Shown here one piece after another: positions 6,280-11,749 of a stretch of 11,749 bases of DNA. Made by a program: the position numbers and the translations under genes. Within the stretch, counting starts at the first letter, position 1, and each line of letters begins with the position of its first letter. Below the pieces are notes generated by a model. It ran no database searches, had not been told where the DNA came from, and saw only the letters and a list, made by a program, of their open reading frames with translations. The DNA is from CAZRUM01 sp964603435 (GTDB taxonomy: Bacteria; Patescibacteriota; Patescibacteriia; Magasanikbacterales; UBA922): NCBI GenBank assembly GCA_964603435.1, contig CAZRUM010000031.1:1-11749 (forward strand), read 5' to 3'.

Positions 6280-7026
6280 ATGTCAGAACAAGAATTTCAA
6301 AGAAGAAAAGAATTTTTTCTATCAAATGAAGTAATTTTAAGGATGGTAAGAAATATAATGCTATACCAAGATATATACACAGAAAAAGAAAATGAAGAAG
6401 AAAGGCAGATACTACACGAAAGAATGGTGACTGTATTTTTACCAAAAATAGATGGGGAAGAAAGAGGAAAAGATGAGGTTGTAAGCAGAAAAAAATGGGA
6501 AGAAATAATGGAAGAAATAATAAAAATGTGTGAAAACGGTAAATTTTCTATAGAGGCTTTTACAGAAAGACTGGCTGGCAGTCTTGTTGGAGAAGAAATG
6601 ATGAGGACATTATCTACTACAAATGAAATCATAAATTATGAAACTGATGAAAATTCTAATTCTATAAAAATTCATATCAAACCAAGTCCAACTGAAAAAA
6701 CTAGTGATTTATTAAAATTAATCATTGATGGGTTTCATAAAATCGCTTTAGACTTGAAAAATAATAAAAATTATACAAAAGAAATAAATAATATTGAAAT
6801 GGAATCATGGCTCTTAGGTCCTGATTTTGAAGATAAAATTAAAGCATTGTTTGGAGAGGGTATTGAACTTGAGGATACACATACTAAGGATTCTGTAGAG
6901 GAAATATCCAATCTAGCCCTACTTTATAATCAAAGATCCTTAAAAGAATTTTTAAAATCTGGTAAAACACCAAGGATAAGAAGACTTACAATGTCTAAAG
7001 AAGATTTTATTAAAAGATTTGGTTAA
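6280..7026 (+). CDS. Hypothetical charged soluble protein between dnaX and a C39-like gene
   Basis: This is a 248-aa protein I do not recognise. It has no signal peptide, membrane segment or cysteine pair. The N-terminal 110 residues are helical and highly charged (for example KWEEIMEEIIKMCENGKF around 72-89). A lysine-rich middle (160-170) leads to a more conserved-looking C-terminal part with MESWLLGPDFEDKIKALFG (174-192), NLALLYNQRSLKEFLKSGK (211-229) and a basic end (RIRRLTMSKEDFIKRFG). It starts 17 nt after the dnaX stop with only a weak GAAG-type ribosome site, and the next gene starts 8 nt after its stop, so all three should share the dnaX promoter. It is very AT-rich. The spacing hints at a role tied to replication or merely shared transcription; I cannot choose. 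Confidence 0.7.
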   Translation: MSEQEFQRRKEFFLSNEVILRMVRNIMLYQDIYTEKENEEERQILHERMVTVFLPKIDGEERGKDEVVSRKKWEEIMEEIIKMCENGKFSIEAFTERLAGSLVGEEMMRTLSTTNEIINYETDENSNSIKIHIKPSPTEKTSDLLKLIIDGFHKIALDLKNNKNYTKEINNIEMESWLLGPDFEDKIKALFGEGIELEDTHTKDSVEEISNLALLYNQRSLKEFLKSGKTPRIRRLTMSKEDFIKRFG

Positions 7027-7034
7027 ATTAAAAA

Positions 7035-8024
7035 ATGAACTTCAAAAATAAAATCAGCCTGTCACTTAGTGTGGCTTTAGTCACTCTTTTTTTGTTTGCC
7101 CCATTACTTGCGCAGGCCAAGAATTTGGATGTTCCCTTTACAGTCCAAGCACCTTTTGGTAGTTGGGCACAACCTTGGCAAGACTTTTGTGAAGAAGCTA
7201 CTATTGTCATGGTAGATTCTTTTTATACTGGTAGAAATTTGGACAAATACACTGCCCGCGATGAACTTTTGAAAATTGACAGAATAAAACAAAATCACCT
7301 GGGAAAAAGTCTGGACGAAGAAGCCGAGAAAATAGCAAACCTAGTAAACAGCTTTCTCTCTTGGGAAATAAAGACGGTAGAAAATCCTACTCTAAAGCAA
7401 ATCAAAACAGAAATTGACGCAAACAGACCAATAATTTTTCTAGTGCACGGTAAATATCTTTATAATCCATATTTTAGAAACGGTGGACCAGATTATCATA
7501 CCGTATTAGTCTCTGGGTATGATGATGAAACGCAAGAATTTATCACACAAGAACCTGGTACACGCTACGGAAATAACTTTCGCTACAAATATGATACGCT
7601 CTTGAACGCTCTGCATGACTACCTACCTGAATTAAAAACAAAAGAAGGTAAAAAAATTGCACTGTTTACCAATAAGATTTTAAAGACAAGTGGAAACAGC
7701 GATGGCGACGAAGATGGATTGAGTAAAGCTGATGAACTAAAGCAAGGTACTATTACCTGGCTATCTGACAGCGACGGAGATGGCTTTAAAGACGGAGACG
7801 AAGTAAAGCTTGGCTATTCCCCCACCCTAGCAGAAAATAAACTAGACAACACTCTAATAAAATCTCCCGCTGATCCAAAAGTTTATCTAATAAAAAATAA
7901 TGAGAAAAGACACATTGCCAACGAACAAACATTTCTCTCCCACGGCTGGCGCTGGGATGATATAAAGTCAGTCAGCAATATATTTCTGGAAAAGCTAAAG
8001 ACTGGAGAACAAATAACAAAATAA
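7035..8024 (+). CDS. Exported C39-like cysteine peptidase-fold protein with Ca-binding loops
   Basis: This 329-aa protein carries a signal peptide (hydrophobic 8-25, likely cleavage after AQA at 28). Residues 30-200 match the Peptidase_C39_2-like papain fold: VPFTVQAPFGSW and QPWQDFCEEA with candidate nucleophile C52, then GGPDYHTVLVSGYD with H155 and a following beta segment (FITQEPGTRYG). Two aspartate-rich loops typical of EF-hand or thrombospondin-3-like repeats follow (DGDEDGLSKADE from 223, DSDGDGFKDGDE from 245). The C-terminus has a VYLIKNNEKRHIANEQTF motif (283-300) that I associate with surface proteins of Patescibacteria. The likely site of action is outside the cytoplasmic membrane. 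Activity is inferred; many relatives are uncharacterised. It is the last gene of the dnaX unit and its stop lies against a terminator stem. Confidence 0.85.
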   Translation: MNFKNKISLSLSVALVTLFLFAPLLAQAKNLDVPFTVQAPFGSWAQPWQDFCEEATIVMVDSFYTGRNLDKYTARDELLKIDRIKQNHLGKSLDEEAEKIANLVNSFLSWEIKTVENPTLKQIKTEIDANRPIIFLVHGKYLYNPYFRNGGPDYHTVLVSGYDDETQEFITQEPGTRYGNNFRYKYDTLLNALHDYLPELKTKEGKKIALFTNKILKTSGNSDGDEDGLSKADELKQGTITWLSDSDGDGFKDGDEVKLGYSPTLAENKLDNTLIKSPADPKVYLIKNNEKRHIANEQTFLSHGWRWDDIKSVSNIFLEKLKTGEQITK

Positions 8025-8047
8025 AAACTGCCGGATTGGCAGTTTTT
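8023..8047. terminator. Terminator overlapping the C39-like gene stop
   Basis: AAAAACTGCC (8023-8032) pairs with GGCAGTTTTT (8038-8047) around GGATT, a perfect 10-bp stem that starts inside the TAA. A+T-rich tails on both strands make it usable by the convergent gene at 8060-8431 as well. Confidence 0.88.
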
Positions 8048-8059
8048 ATTTTTCCTTTT

Positions 8060-8431
8060 TTAATTAGCGCAAGGTAATAATTTCATTATTTCCAAAGCTG
8101 TTGGTTCAGATCCACCTTTTATTTCATCTACTCTTTCCTGTCCTAATTTTTCAACTCCACACTCTATCTGCTCAGCAGTCACTTCTGTAGGAATTTGGCT
8201 AATATCTACCCCAGCCTGAATAGCAGTTTCTTCCTGCTCTTCTGTTAGCAGTGGATGATCATAATTCTTATTTTTTTCTATATTTTCCTCCACACCCTGT
8301 TTCAATACAGATCCTCTAACTATATCACCCAAACCAAGTGGGTTTTTTATCATGACATAAGCAAAAATACCCACTACCAAAACTATGATAGTGGCAACCA
8401 CTATCAGAAGAACCTTTAGGAAAGTTTTCAT
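8060..8431 (-). CDS. Single-pass membrane-anchored conserved protein, unknown function
   Basis: This 123-aa protein has one N-terminal hydrophobic helix (about 5-27) behind a short basic tip (MKTFLK), acting as a signal anchor. The rest is a small acidic extracytoplasmic domain with YDHPLLTEEQEE (57-68), GVDISQIPTEVTAEQIECGVEKLGQERVDEI (split across 74-104) and a C-terminal LLPCAN. Cysteines C91 and C121 could form a disulfide. I recognise this pattern as a recurrent small family of Patescibacteria without a known function. A TATAAT lies 32 nt before the ATG, next to the inverted-repeat element. The gene converges on the C39-like gene and shares its terminator. Confidence 0.75.
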   Translation of the reverse strand: MKTFLKVLLIVVATIIVLVVGIFAYVMIKNPLGLGDIVRGSVLKQGVEENIEKNKNYDHPLLTEEQEETAIQAGVDISQIPTEVTAEQIECGVEKLGQERVDEIKGGSEPTALEIMKLLPCAN

Positions 8432-8463
8432 ATTTTTTAAATTAAATATTAATTATTTTTTTT

Positions 8464-8469
8464 ATTATA
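8464..8469 (-). promoter_or_regulatory. Possible -10 box for the membrane-anchored protein gene
   Basis: TATAAT on the - strand at 8469-8464. No good -35 is visible at 16-18 nt; that area is already within the left arm of the 129-bp inverted-repeat element. The promoter is therefore tentative. Confidence 0.35.
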
Positions 8470-8478
8470 GAGGCCGTC

Positions 8479-8607
8479 TGTCATCCTGAGTTCTGTAAGA
8501 AACGAAGGATCCCTTTTCTATGAGATTATACTTCTTAATTTAAAAGTATCTTGTTAGTACACGTATAAGGGATTCTTCAGCTGTACTTCGTCAGACTCAG
8601 AATGACA
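8479..8607. repeat. 129-bp imperfect inverted-repeat (REP/MITE-like) element
   Basis: TGTCATCCTGAGT (8479-8491) is matched at the other end by ACTCAGAATGACA (8595-8607) with one mismatch. A second block, GAAGGATCCCTT (8504-8515), is matched by AAGGGATTCTTC (8567-8578), again with one mismatch. ATACTT/AAGTAT near the centre closes the structure, so the whole unit can fold into one long hairpin. The TGTCATYCTGAG...GAAGRATC end pattern is one I recall as widely dispersed in bacterial genomes. There is no coding capacity and no obvious target duplication. Confidence 0.75.
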
Positions 8608-8631
8608 ACGAGCCTTGTTAAAAAAACTAGA

Positions 8632-9042
8632 TTAATCCCCAGTCGCTCTCCGACTAGCCTTTACTTGAGAGCGTCGTTTTTTTGTTTCTAAGCGTTTTTG
8701 TTTGGAAGCGTAGGTTGGTTTGGTTGGTCTACGTCTTTTCGGAATAACCAGAGCCTCACTTACCAGAGTTTGCAAACGAGACAAAGCCCTCTCTCTGTTT
8801 TGCAACTGACTTCTTTCCTCTTCTGCCATTATAACTATTTGATCTTCATCATTTAGTCTACCCGAAAGCTTTGTTCTGATTCTATTTTTTTCAAATTCAC
8901 TAAAAACAACTGACTCCCCCACATTCCAATGCAAAATAACCTTGGTAGCGGTTTTGTTAACATTTTGACCACCAGCACCAGACGATCGTGCAAAAGTGAT
9001 TTTGATTTCTGATTCTAGGATTTGTTTTTGATTTACTGTCAT
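8632..9042 (-). CDS. arfB: Alternative ribosome-rescue factor ArfB (GGQ peptidyl-tRNA hydrolase)
   Basis: This 136-aa protein belongs to the ArfB/YaeJ/ICT1 family. It enters stalled ribosomes lacking a stop codon and hydrolyses peptidyl-tRNA. The catalytic loop SSGAGGQNVNKTATKV has the GGQ at 24-26. The core ends near 100, and a strongly basic tail follows (KRRRPTKPTYASKQKR, KKRRSQVKASRRATGD), which in the family sits in the empty mRNA channel. The length matches the usual 135-145 aa, and there is no stop-codon recognition domain as in RF1/RF2. The frame extends two codons to a TTG at 9048, but the ATG at 9040-9042 is preferred: a TATAAT lies 8 nt upstream, implying a leaderless message. It lies between a REP-like element and the higBA terminator. 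Confidence 0.92.
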   Translation of the reverse strand: MTVNQKQILESEIKITFARSSGAGGQNVNKTATKVILHWNVGESVVFSEFEKNRIRTKLSGRLNDEDQIVIMAEEERSQLQNRERALSRLQTLVSEALVIPKRRRPTKPTYASKQKRLETKKRRSQVKASRRATGD

Positions 9043-9050
9043 ATACAAAT

Positions 9051-9056
9051 ATTATA
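9051..9056 (-). promoter_or_regulatory. Extended -10 of arfB, leaderless transcript likely
   Basis: On the - strand TGTTATAAT reads TGn plus a perfect TATAAT at 9056-9051. Only 8 nt separate it from the ATG, so the start of transcription should fall within one or two bases of the start codon. The -35 position would lie in the higBA terminator stem and is poor. Confidence 0.6.
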
Positions 9057-9058
9057 AC

Positions 9059-9081
9059 AAAAATCACCTAATTAGGCGATT
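9059..9081 (-). terminator. Terminator of higBA
   Basis: As - strand RNA, AAUCGCCUAA pairs with UUAGGUGAUU (9081 to 9062) with a G.U pair in the middle, followed by U5. On the + strand the same position is an A-C mismatch, so the stem is favoured in - strand transcripts. The arfB -10 starts 3 bases beyond it. Confidence 0.65.
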
Positions 9082-9110
9082 AACATATTGCAAACTTTCA
9101 CCCCCCCCAA

Positions 9111-9401
9111 TTAACTTTTTACAAAATCAACCTTGACTTCACAGTTAAAAGCACTGGCAATTTTACTAAGAGTACTGGTAGTAAAATTTTGCTGTCCTGC
9201 TTCCATACGAGCTACGTTACTTTGTGTGGTCCCAATTTTTTCTGCTAATTTCTTCTGAGACATTTTTCTTTTTTTACGCAATTGTAAAATTTGATAAGCA
9301 ATCTCTAGTTGTTTTCCATATTCATCAAAATGTTTTTTAAAATCAGCATCTTTTAAATTTTCTTGTAAATATTTTTGAAAATCATTATTATTTTTATTCA
9401 T
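9111..9401 (-). CDS. HigA-type antitoxin, Xre helix-turn-helix protein
   Basis: This 96-aa protein has a single Xre/Cro HTH domain (about 36-91): LRKKRKMSQKKLAEKIGTTQ and SNVARMEAGQ, with the recognition helix near 59-69, then TLSKIASAFNCEVKVDF. It should bind and neutralise the toxin encoded just upstream and, as a complex, repress the operon. The N-terminal 35 residues are charged and helical and may be the toxin-binding part. Its ATG overlaps the toxin stop by 8 nt (ATGAATAA), indicating translational coupling. Toxin-first order is typical for HigBA. A run of eight G follows the stop on the coding strand before the terminator. Exact subfamily name is inferred. Confidence 0.88.
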   Translation of the reverse strand: MNKNNNDFQKYLQENLKDADFKKHFDEYGKQLEIAYQILQLRKKRKMSQKKLAEKIGTTQSNVARMEAGQQNFTTSTLSKIASAFNCEVKVDFVKS

Positions 9402-9738
9402 ACAATTTTTGATTATTAATTACATCTTTAAAATTTTCTTCCGCCTTTTTAATTTCTTTGACAGGTGTCCTCGAGGTTTTCTTTAAAAAAATATGCAGTA
9501 AAACTATATTTTTTCTAACAAATGTAAAATAAAATACTCTGTGCCTATTTTTACTAAAATCAACTCTTAATTCTCTAATTTTACCCTTAATATGTTTTGA
9601 ATATGGTTCATCCAGATATCCTTTATTATCTTTTAAAAAATCAATATATTTTAAAATTTTTGCTTTTTCTTTTTTTGTTATTTTTTCCAAATATTCAATA
9701 ACAGGAATACCACCCTTGTTATCTTGAAAAAACTTCAC
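9394..9738 (-). CDS. HigB/RelE-superfamily toxin (Gp49-like)
   Basis: This is a ribosome-dependent mRNA interferase-type toxin by family. Core phrases are KFFQDNKGGIPVIEYLEKI near the N-terminus, KGKIRELRVDF, RHRVFYFTFVRKNIVLLHIFLKKT and TPVKEIKKAEENF. The ELR, HRVFYF and FLKKT elements are the usual Gp49/HigB signature, with several basic residues suited to RNA cleavage. The frame extends to ATG 9765, but that ATG is inside the promoter spacer, upstream of the -10. The GTG at 9736-9738 gives the standard VKFFQDNKG start and 114 aa, with AAGGGGG 8 nt before it, although the predicted transcript begins within or just after that G-run. It overlaps the antitoxin by 8 nt. If the ATG is used instead, the protein is 123 aa. 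Confidence 0.85.
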   Translation of the reverse strand: MKFFQDNKGGIPVIEYLEKITKKEKAKILKYIDFLKDNKGYLDEPYSKHIKGKIRELRVDFSKNRHRVFYFTFVRKNIVLLHIFLKKTSRTPVKEIKKAEENFKDVINNQKLYE

Positions 9739-9753
9739 TTTATATTCCCCCTT

Positions 9754-9782
9754 AGTATATATCATATATGATATGTTGTCAA
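9754..9782 (-). promoter_or_regulatory. higBA promoter, consensus -35 and 17-nt spacer
   Basis: On the - strand, TTGACA (9782-9777), exactly 17 nt, then TATACT (9759-9754). This is the best promoter in the window. Start is expected near 9747, about 9 nt before the GTG at 9738. Confidence 0.75.
9759..9774. promoter_or_regulatory. 16-bp palindromic operator within the higBA promoter
   Basis: ATATCATATATGATAT is a perfect 16-bp palindrome occupying the space between the -35 and -10 boxes and touching the first base of the -10. This is where an Xre-type antitoxin dimer would block RNA polymerase, so autoregulation by the HigA-like protein is likely. Confidence 0.68.
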
Positions 9783-9811
9783 TAGTTAAATGTGGATGAG
9801 TATATTACAAC

Positions 9812-9835
9812 AAAAATCAGCTTTTTAGGCGATTT
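9812..9835 (-). terminator. Terminator of the GNAT gene
   Basis: Starting at the base after the TAG stop, - strand RNA forms AAAUCGCCU / AGCUGAUUU with loop AAAA, one C-C mismatch and one G.U pair, followed by U5. It shares the AUCGCC core with the higBA terminator. Confidence 0.6.
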
Positions 9836-10279
9836 CTAAACCTCTTTAATCATTTTAATATTTCTTCCTTTGGTCAAACCTGTTTTTACAAAACCAAGAG
9901 ACTTATAAAAATCTGTCAAATAATCTTTGTCTGGGTCATGAGACAATGAAAAATATGTGTATTCTTTATCAAAACTAGTACCAAGAACTTGTTCTACTAG
10001 TTTTTTACCAATACCTTCCTTACGATATTTTTCTTCTACGTATAATTCTGAAATAAAAATAGAATTGGGCAACTGCTCATGTTTATCATCAAATAATTCT
10101 ACCAAAACATAACCAATTACTTTATCTTTATTATCTAAACAAATCCAAACCAAATTCTGATTATAAGATTTTATAATTTTTTCTTTATCAATATCCTCGG
10201 ATATATTTAATAATTTATGAAACTCAAAAATACCCTCTATATTATTTTCCCCAGCTTTTTCTATTTTAAACTCTTTCAT
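9836..10279 (-). CDS. GNAT-family N-acetyltransferase
   Basis: This 147-aa protein has the GNAT fold: an N-terminal strand (EFKIEKAGENN), VIGYVLVELF at 54-63, then motif A ISELYVEEKYRKEGIGKKLVEQVL (split across 76-99) with the acetyl-CoA pyrophosphate loop R86-K-E-G-I-G91. The motif B region is TDFYKSLGFVKTG (122-134), where the FYKSLGF pattern is diagnostic. It transfers an acetyl group from acetyl-CoA to an amine; whether the substrate is a protein, small molecule or drug cannot be told. The ATG at 10277-10279 has a TACAAT 8 nt upstream and no room for a Shine-Dalgarno, so a leaderless message is likely. Its promoter overlaps the ABC-F terminator region and its own terminator abuts the stop. 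Confidence 0.88.
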   Translation of the reverse strand: MKEFKIEKAGENNIEGIFEFHKLLNISEDIDKEKIIKSYNQNLVWICLDNKDKVIGYVLVELFDDKHEQLPNSIFISELYVEEKYRKEGIGKKLVEQVLGTSFDKEYTYFSLSHDPDKDYLTDFYKSLGFVKTGLTKGRNIKMIKEV

Positions 10280-10287
10280 ATAGATAT

Positions 10288-10293
10288 ATTGTA
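10288..10293 (-). promoter_or_regulatory. -10 box of the GNAT gene, leaderless transcript likely
   Basis: TACAAT on the - strand at 10293-10288 lies 8 nt before the ATG, the same distance as at arfB. The -35 position at 17 nt reads TTTTTG and falls in the T-run of the ABC-F terminator, so it is weak. Confidence 0.45.
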
Positions 10294-10311
10294 CTATATT
10301 TTTGGGAAAAC

Positions 10312-10332
10312 AAAAAACACCTACTAGAGGCG
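10312..10332 (-). terminator. Terminator of the ABC-F gene
   Basis: As - strand RNA, CGCCU (10332-10328) pairs with AGGUG (10322-10318) including one G.U pair, loop CUAGU, followed by U6. The stem is short, but the position 26 nt after the ABC-F stop and the U-run support it. Confidence 0.5.
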
Positions 10333-10357
10333 ATTAAAAAACTATTTATAATTTTAA

Positions 10358-11749
10358 TTACAATCTCCCCAAATCAAGCTCTTTATCAAATTTAATTTCT
10401 TCTACAAAATCTGGCATATGAGAAATCAAGATAACAGCGCCTTCATAATTATTAATAGCTTTGGCAATCACTGGGATATGACGAAAATTTATATGATTGG
10501 TAGGTTCATCGAGAATCAGAAGACCTGGTTTCATAAGTACAAGCCTAGCAAAAGACAACAGACCTTTTTGACCTTCGGACAGATGCGAAATCTTTAGACC
10601 CATGAGCTCGCCGGTAATAAGCAGACCCGCGGCAATTGAGCGCATATCCTGAATATCTAGACCATCTGCCATCACACTCTCCAGTGAATCAAACACTGTC
10701 TGATCATAATCTAGTGTGGCAAAATCCTGACTATAATAACCAACCACAGTATCTTTCAAGATAACAGAACCTTCGTTTTTCTCATCTAATATAGAACGCA
10801 ACAAAGTACTCTTACCAATACCATTTGGTCCAGAAATTATTAGCTTTTCTTTTTGACGAAGAACAATATCTACTTCTTTTTGAGTTGGTTCATGATCTTT
10901 TATTACCTTGATTGATTTTATAGTAACGACATCACCCACTATTCCCTGCTCGGGAATGGTAAAATCACGTATAGTCTTATCTTCACGACGAACATCCACC
11001 TTGTTGTCTTCCATATCCCCCACTTCTTCTTTTAGTTTGCTAGCCAGCTTTCTCATCTTTCCACCTTTGTGAGAAAAGAAGTTTACTTTGTCTTTGTTGT
11101 CCTGAATTTTCTTTTCCAATTGAGCATTTTTCTTTCTCTCCCTATCAATTCTGTTTTGGATTTCTTCTACTACAGAATAATAATCTCCTATATAGACTTC
11201 GGTCTTTTTTGTAAATACATCTAGATAAATAACACCCTCAGTAAAACAATTTAGAAAGTCTGCATCATGAGAAATAACAATCACAGTTTTTTCGTACATT
11301 ACAAGAAACTGAATCAGACTATCAATACCGGCTTTATCCAGATTATTTGTCGGCTCGTCTAGTAGCAAGATATCTGGTTTTTGAATAAGGGCATAGGCTA
11401 GAAGAATTCTTGCCTGTTGACCACCAGACATCTCCCCCACTTTTCTTGTCAAAGGAATATCCAGATTGACAGCATCCATGACTTTACTAATCTGACTTTT
11501 GATATTTCCAGGTACTTCTGTGAATGCTCTAGCAAAATACTCTTCTACTGTCATATCCACGTCTTCCTTAGCTATCATCTGCATGGCTGTACCAATACTG
11601 GCATTGTTTGTAAGAGAAACATTTCCGCTGTTTGGTTTTAGATCCCCTTTTATCAATTTCAAAAGCGTACTCTTGCCAGCTCCGTTTTGTCCCATTAGAG
11701 TCAATTTTGCCCCCTTACGGACACTAAAAGACACCTCATCCAAGATGGG
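10358..11749 (-). CDS. ABC-F family ATPase, 5'-truncated by window edge
   Basis: This protein has two ATP-binding cassettes and no membrane domain, the hallmark of ABC-F proteins that act on the ribosome (translation factors or antibiotic resistance by target protection). The frame is open to the last base (PILDEVSF), so about 20 N-terminal residues are outside; the TTG at 11743 is not a convincing start. Counting from there: Walker A GQNGAGKS 18-25, signature MSGGQ 105-109, Walker B LLLDEP 126-131, H-loop H159; a charged helical linker (about 193-245); second Walker A GPNGIGKS 305-312, signature LSEGQ 388-392, Walker B LLILDEP 408-414 and H442. The second cassette deviates: the D-loop is NHINF instead of the usual NHLD, and SHMPDF replaces SHDxxF. 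Resistance cannot be assigned from this sequence. It ends in TAA. Confidence 0.93.
   Translation of the reverse strand, partial: PILDEVSFSVRKGAKLTLMGQNGAGKSTLLKLIKGDLKPNSGNVSLTNNASIGTAMQMIAKEDVDMTVEEYFARAFTEVPGNIKSQISKVMDAVNLDIPLTRKVGEMSGGQQARILLAYALIQKPDILLLDEPTNNLDKAGIDSLIQFLVMYEKTVIVISHDADFLNCFTEGVIYLDVFTKKTEVYIGDYYSVVEEIQNRIDRERKKNAQLEKKIQDNKDKVNFFSHKGGKMRKLASKLKEEVGDMEDNKVDVRREDKTIRDFTIPEQGIVGDVVTIKSIKVIKDHEPTQKEVDIVLRQKEKLIISGPNGIGKSTLLRSILDEKNEGSVILKDTVVGYYSQDFATLDYDQTVFDSLESVMADGLDIQDMRSIAAGLLITGELMGLKISHLSEGQKGLLSFARLVLMKPGLLILDEPTNHINFRHIPVIAKAINNYEGAVILISHMPDFVEEIKFDKELDLGRL

Noticed and set aside
7035..8024. Bacteriocin-processing C39 peptidase
   Set aside because: There is no fused ABC transporter, no precursor peptide with a double-glycine leader, and the protein has its own signal peptide and calcium loops.
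8608..8631. Terminator for arfB in the T-rich stretch before the inverted-repeat element
   Set aside because: The T-run precedes rather than follows the small ACAA/TTGT stem on the minus strand, so it is not a canonical terminator.
9043..9048. TTG at 9048 as the arfB start
   Set aside because: It adds only two residues, lies only 2 nt after the -10 box, and the ATG at 9042 fits the spacing better.
1..11749. Alternative genetic code with UGA as glycine (as in Gracilibacteria and Absconditabacteria)
   Set aside because: None of the genes ends in TGA, but none contains an in-frame TGA either; a recoding genome would show internal TGA codons.
10358..11749. Specific antibiotic-resistance ABC-F (Msr, Vga, Lsa or OptrA)
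   Set aside because: The linker does not match a resistance subfamily I recognise and no antibiotic context is present; housekeeping ABC-F is equally likely.

Overview
The window looks like a chromosomal segment from a Candidate Phyla Radiation (Patescibacteria) bacterium, most like Parcubacteria and relatives. I base this on recognised protein families: a VirD4/TraG-like ATPase with an extended N-terminal domain, a small acidic protein of the type often labelled L7/L12-like in these genomes, a stand-alone SWIB protein, a one-TM protein with a YDHPLLTEEQE motif, and a C39-like secreted protein with calcium-loop repeats. Other support is the AT-rich coding (one dnaX line counts 20/60 G+C) and several genes with little or no leader. 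Phylum assignment is inference. The standard code fits, because no gene needs an in-frame TGA.

Left part (1-3131, + strand): the 3' part of a conjugation-type coupling ATPase whose frame runs off the left edge. A 207-base gap follows, holding an extended -10 promoter and a repeat-rich leader with a strong hairpin in front of a 225-aa acidic conserved protein. That gene ends in an 8-bp tandem repeat which supplies both its stop codon and one arm of its terminator.

Island (3133-4148, + strand): two small multi-span membrane proteins with clearly higher G+C (one line counts 32/60), strong Shine-Dalgarno sequences and near-identical start contexts. They lie behind a consensus-like promoter and between two terminators with related stems. 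This is the most foreign-looking and least explained part of the window.

Centre (4163-8047): a SWIB protein (-) diverges from a dnaX-led transcription unit (+) consisting of dnaX, a 248-aa unknown protein and an exported C39-like protein. dnaX has two in-phase A_AAA_AAA slippery runs just where the conserved core ends and the tau-specific linker begins, so a gamma-like short form is plausible.

Right part (8060-11749, all - strand): a membrane-anchored small protein, a 129-bp imperfect inverted-repeat element, the ribosome rescue factor ArfB, a HigB/HigA-type toxin-antitoxin pair, a GNAT acetyltransferase, and an ABC-F ATPase whose 5' end is outside the window. These genes are separated by short related terminators directly followed by promoters. 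At arfB and the GNAT gene the -10 box lies exactly 8 nt before the start codon, which suggests leaderless mRNAs. The higBA promoter has a 16-bp perfect palindrome filling its spacer, a convincing autoregulatory operator, and it moves the likely toxin start to a downstream GTG.
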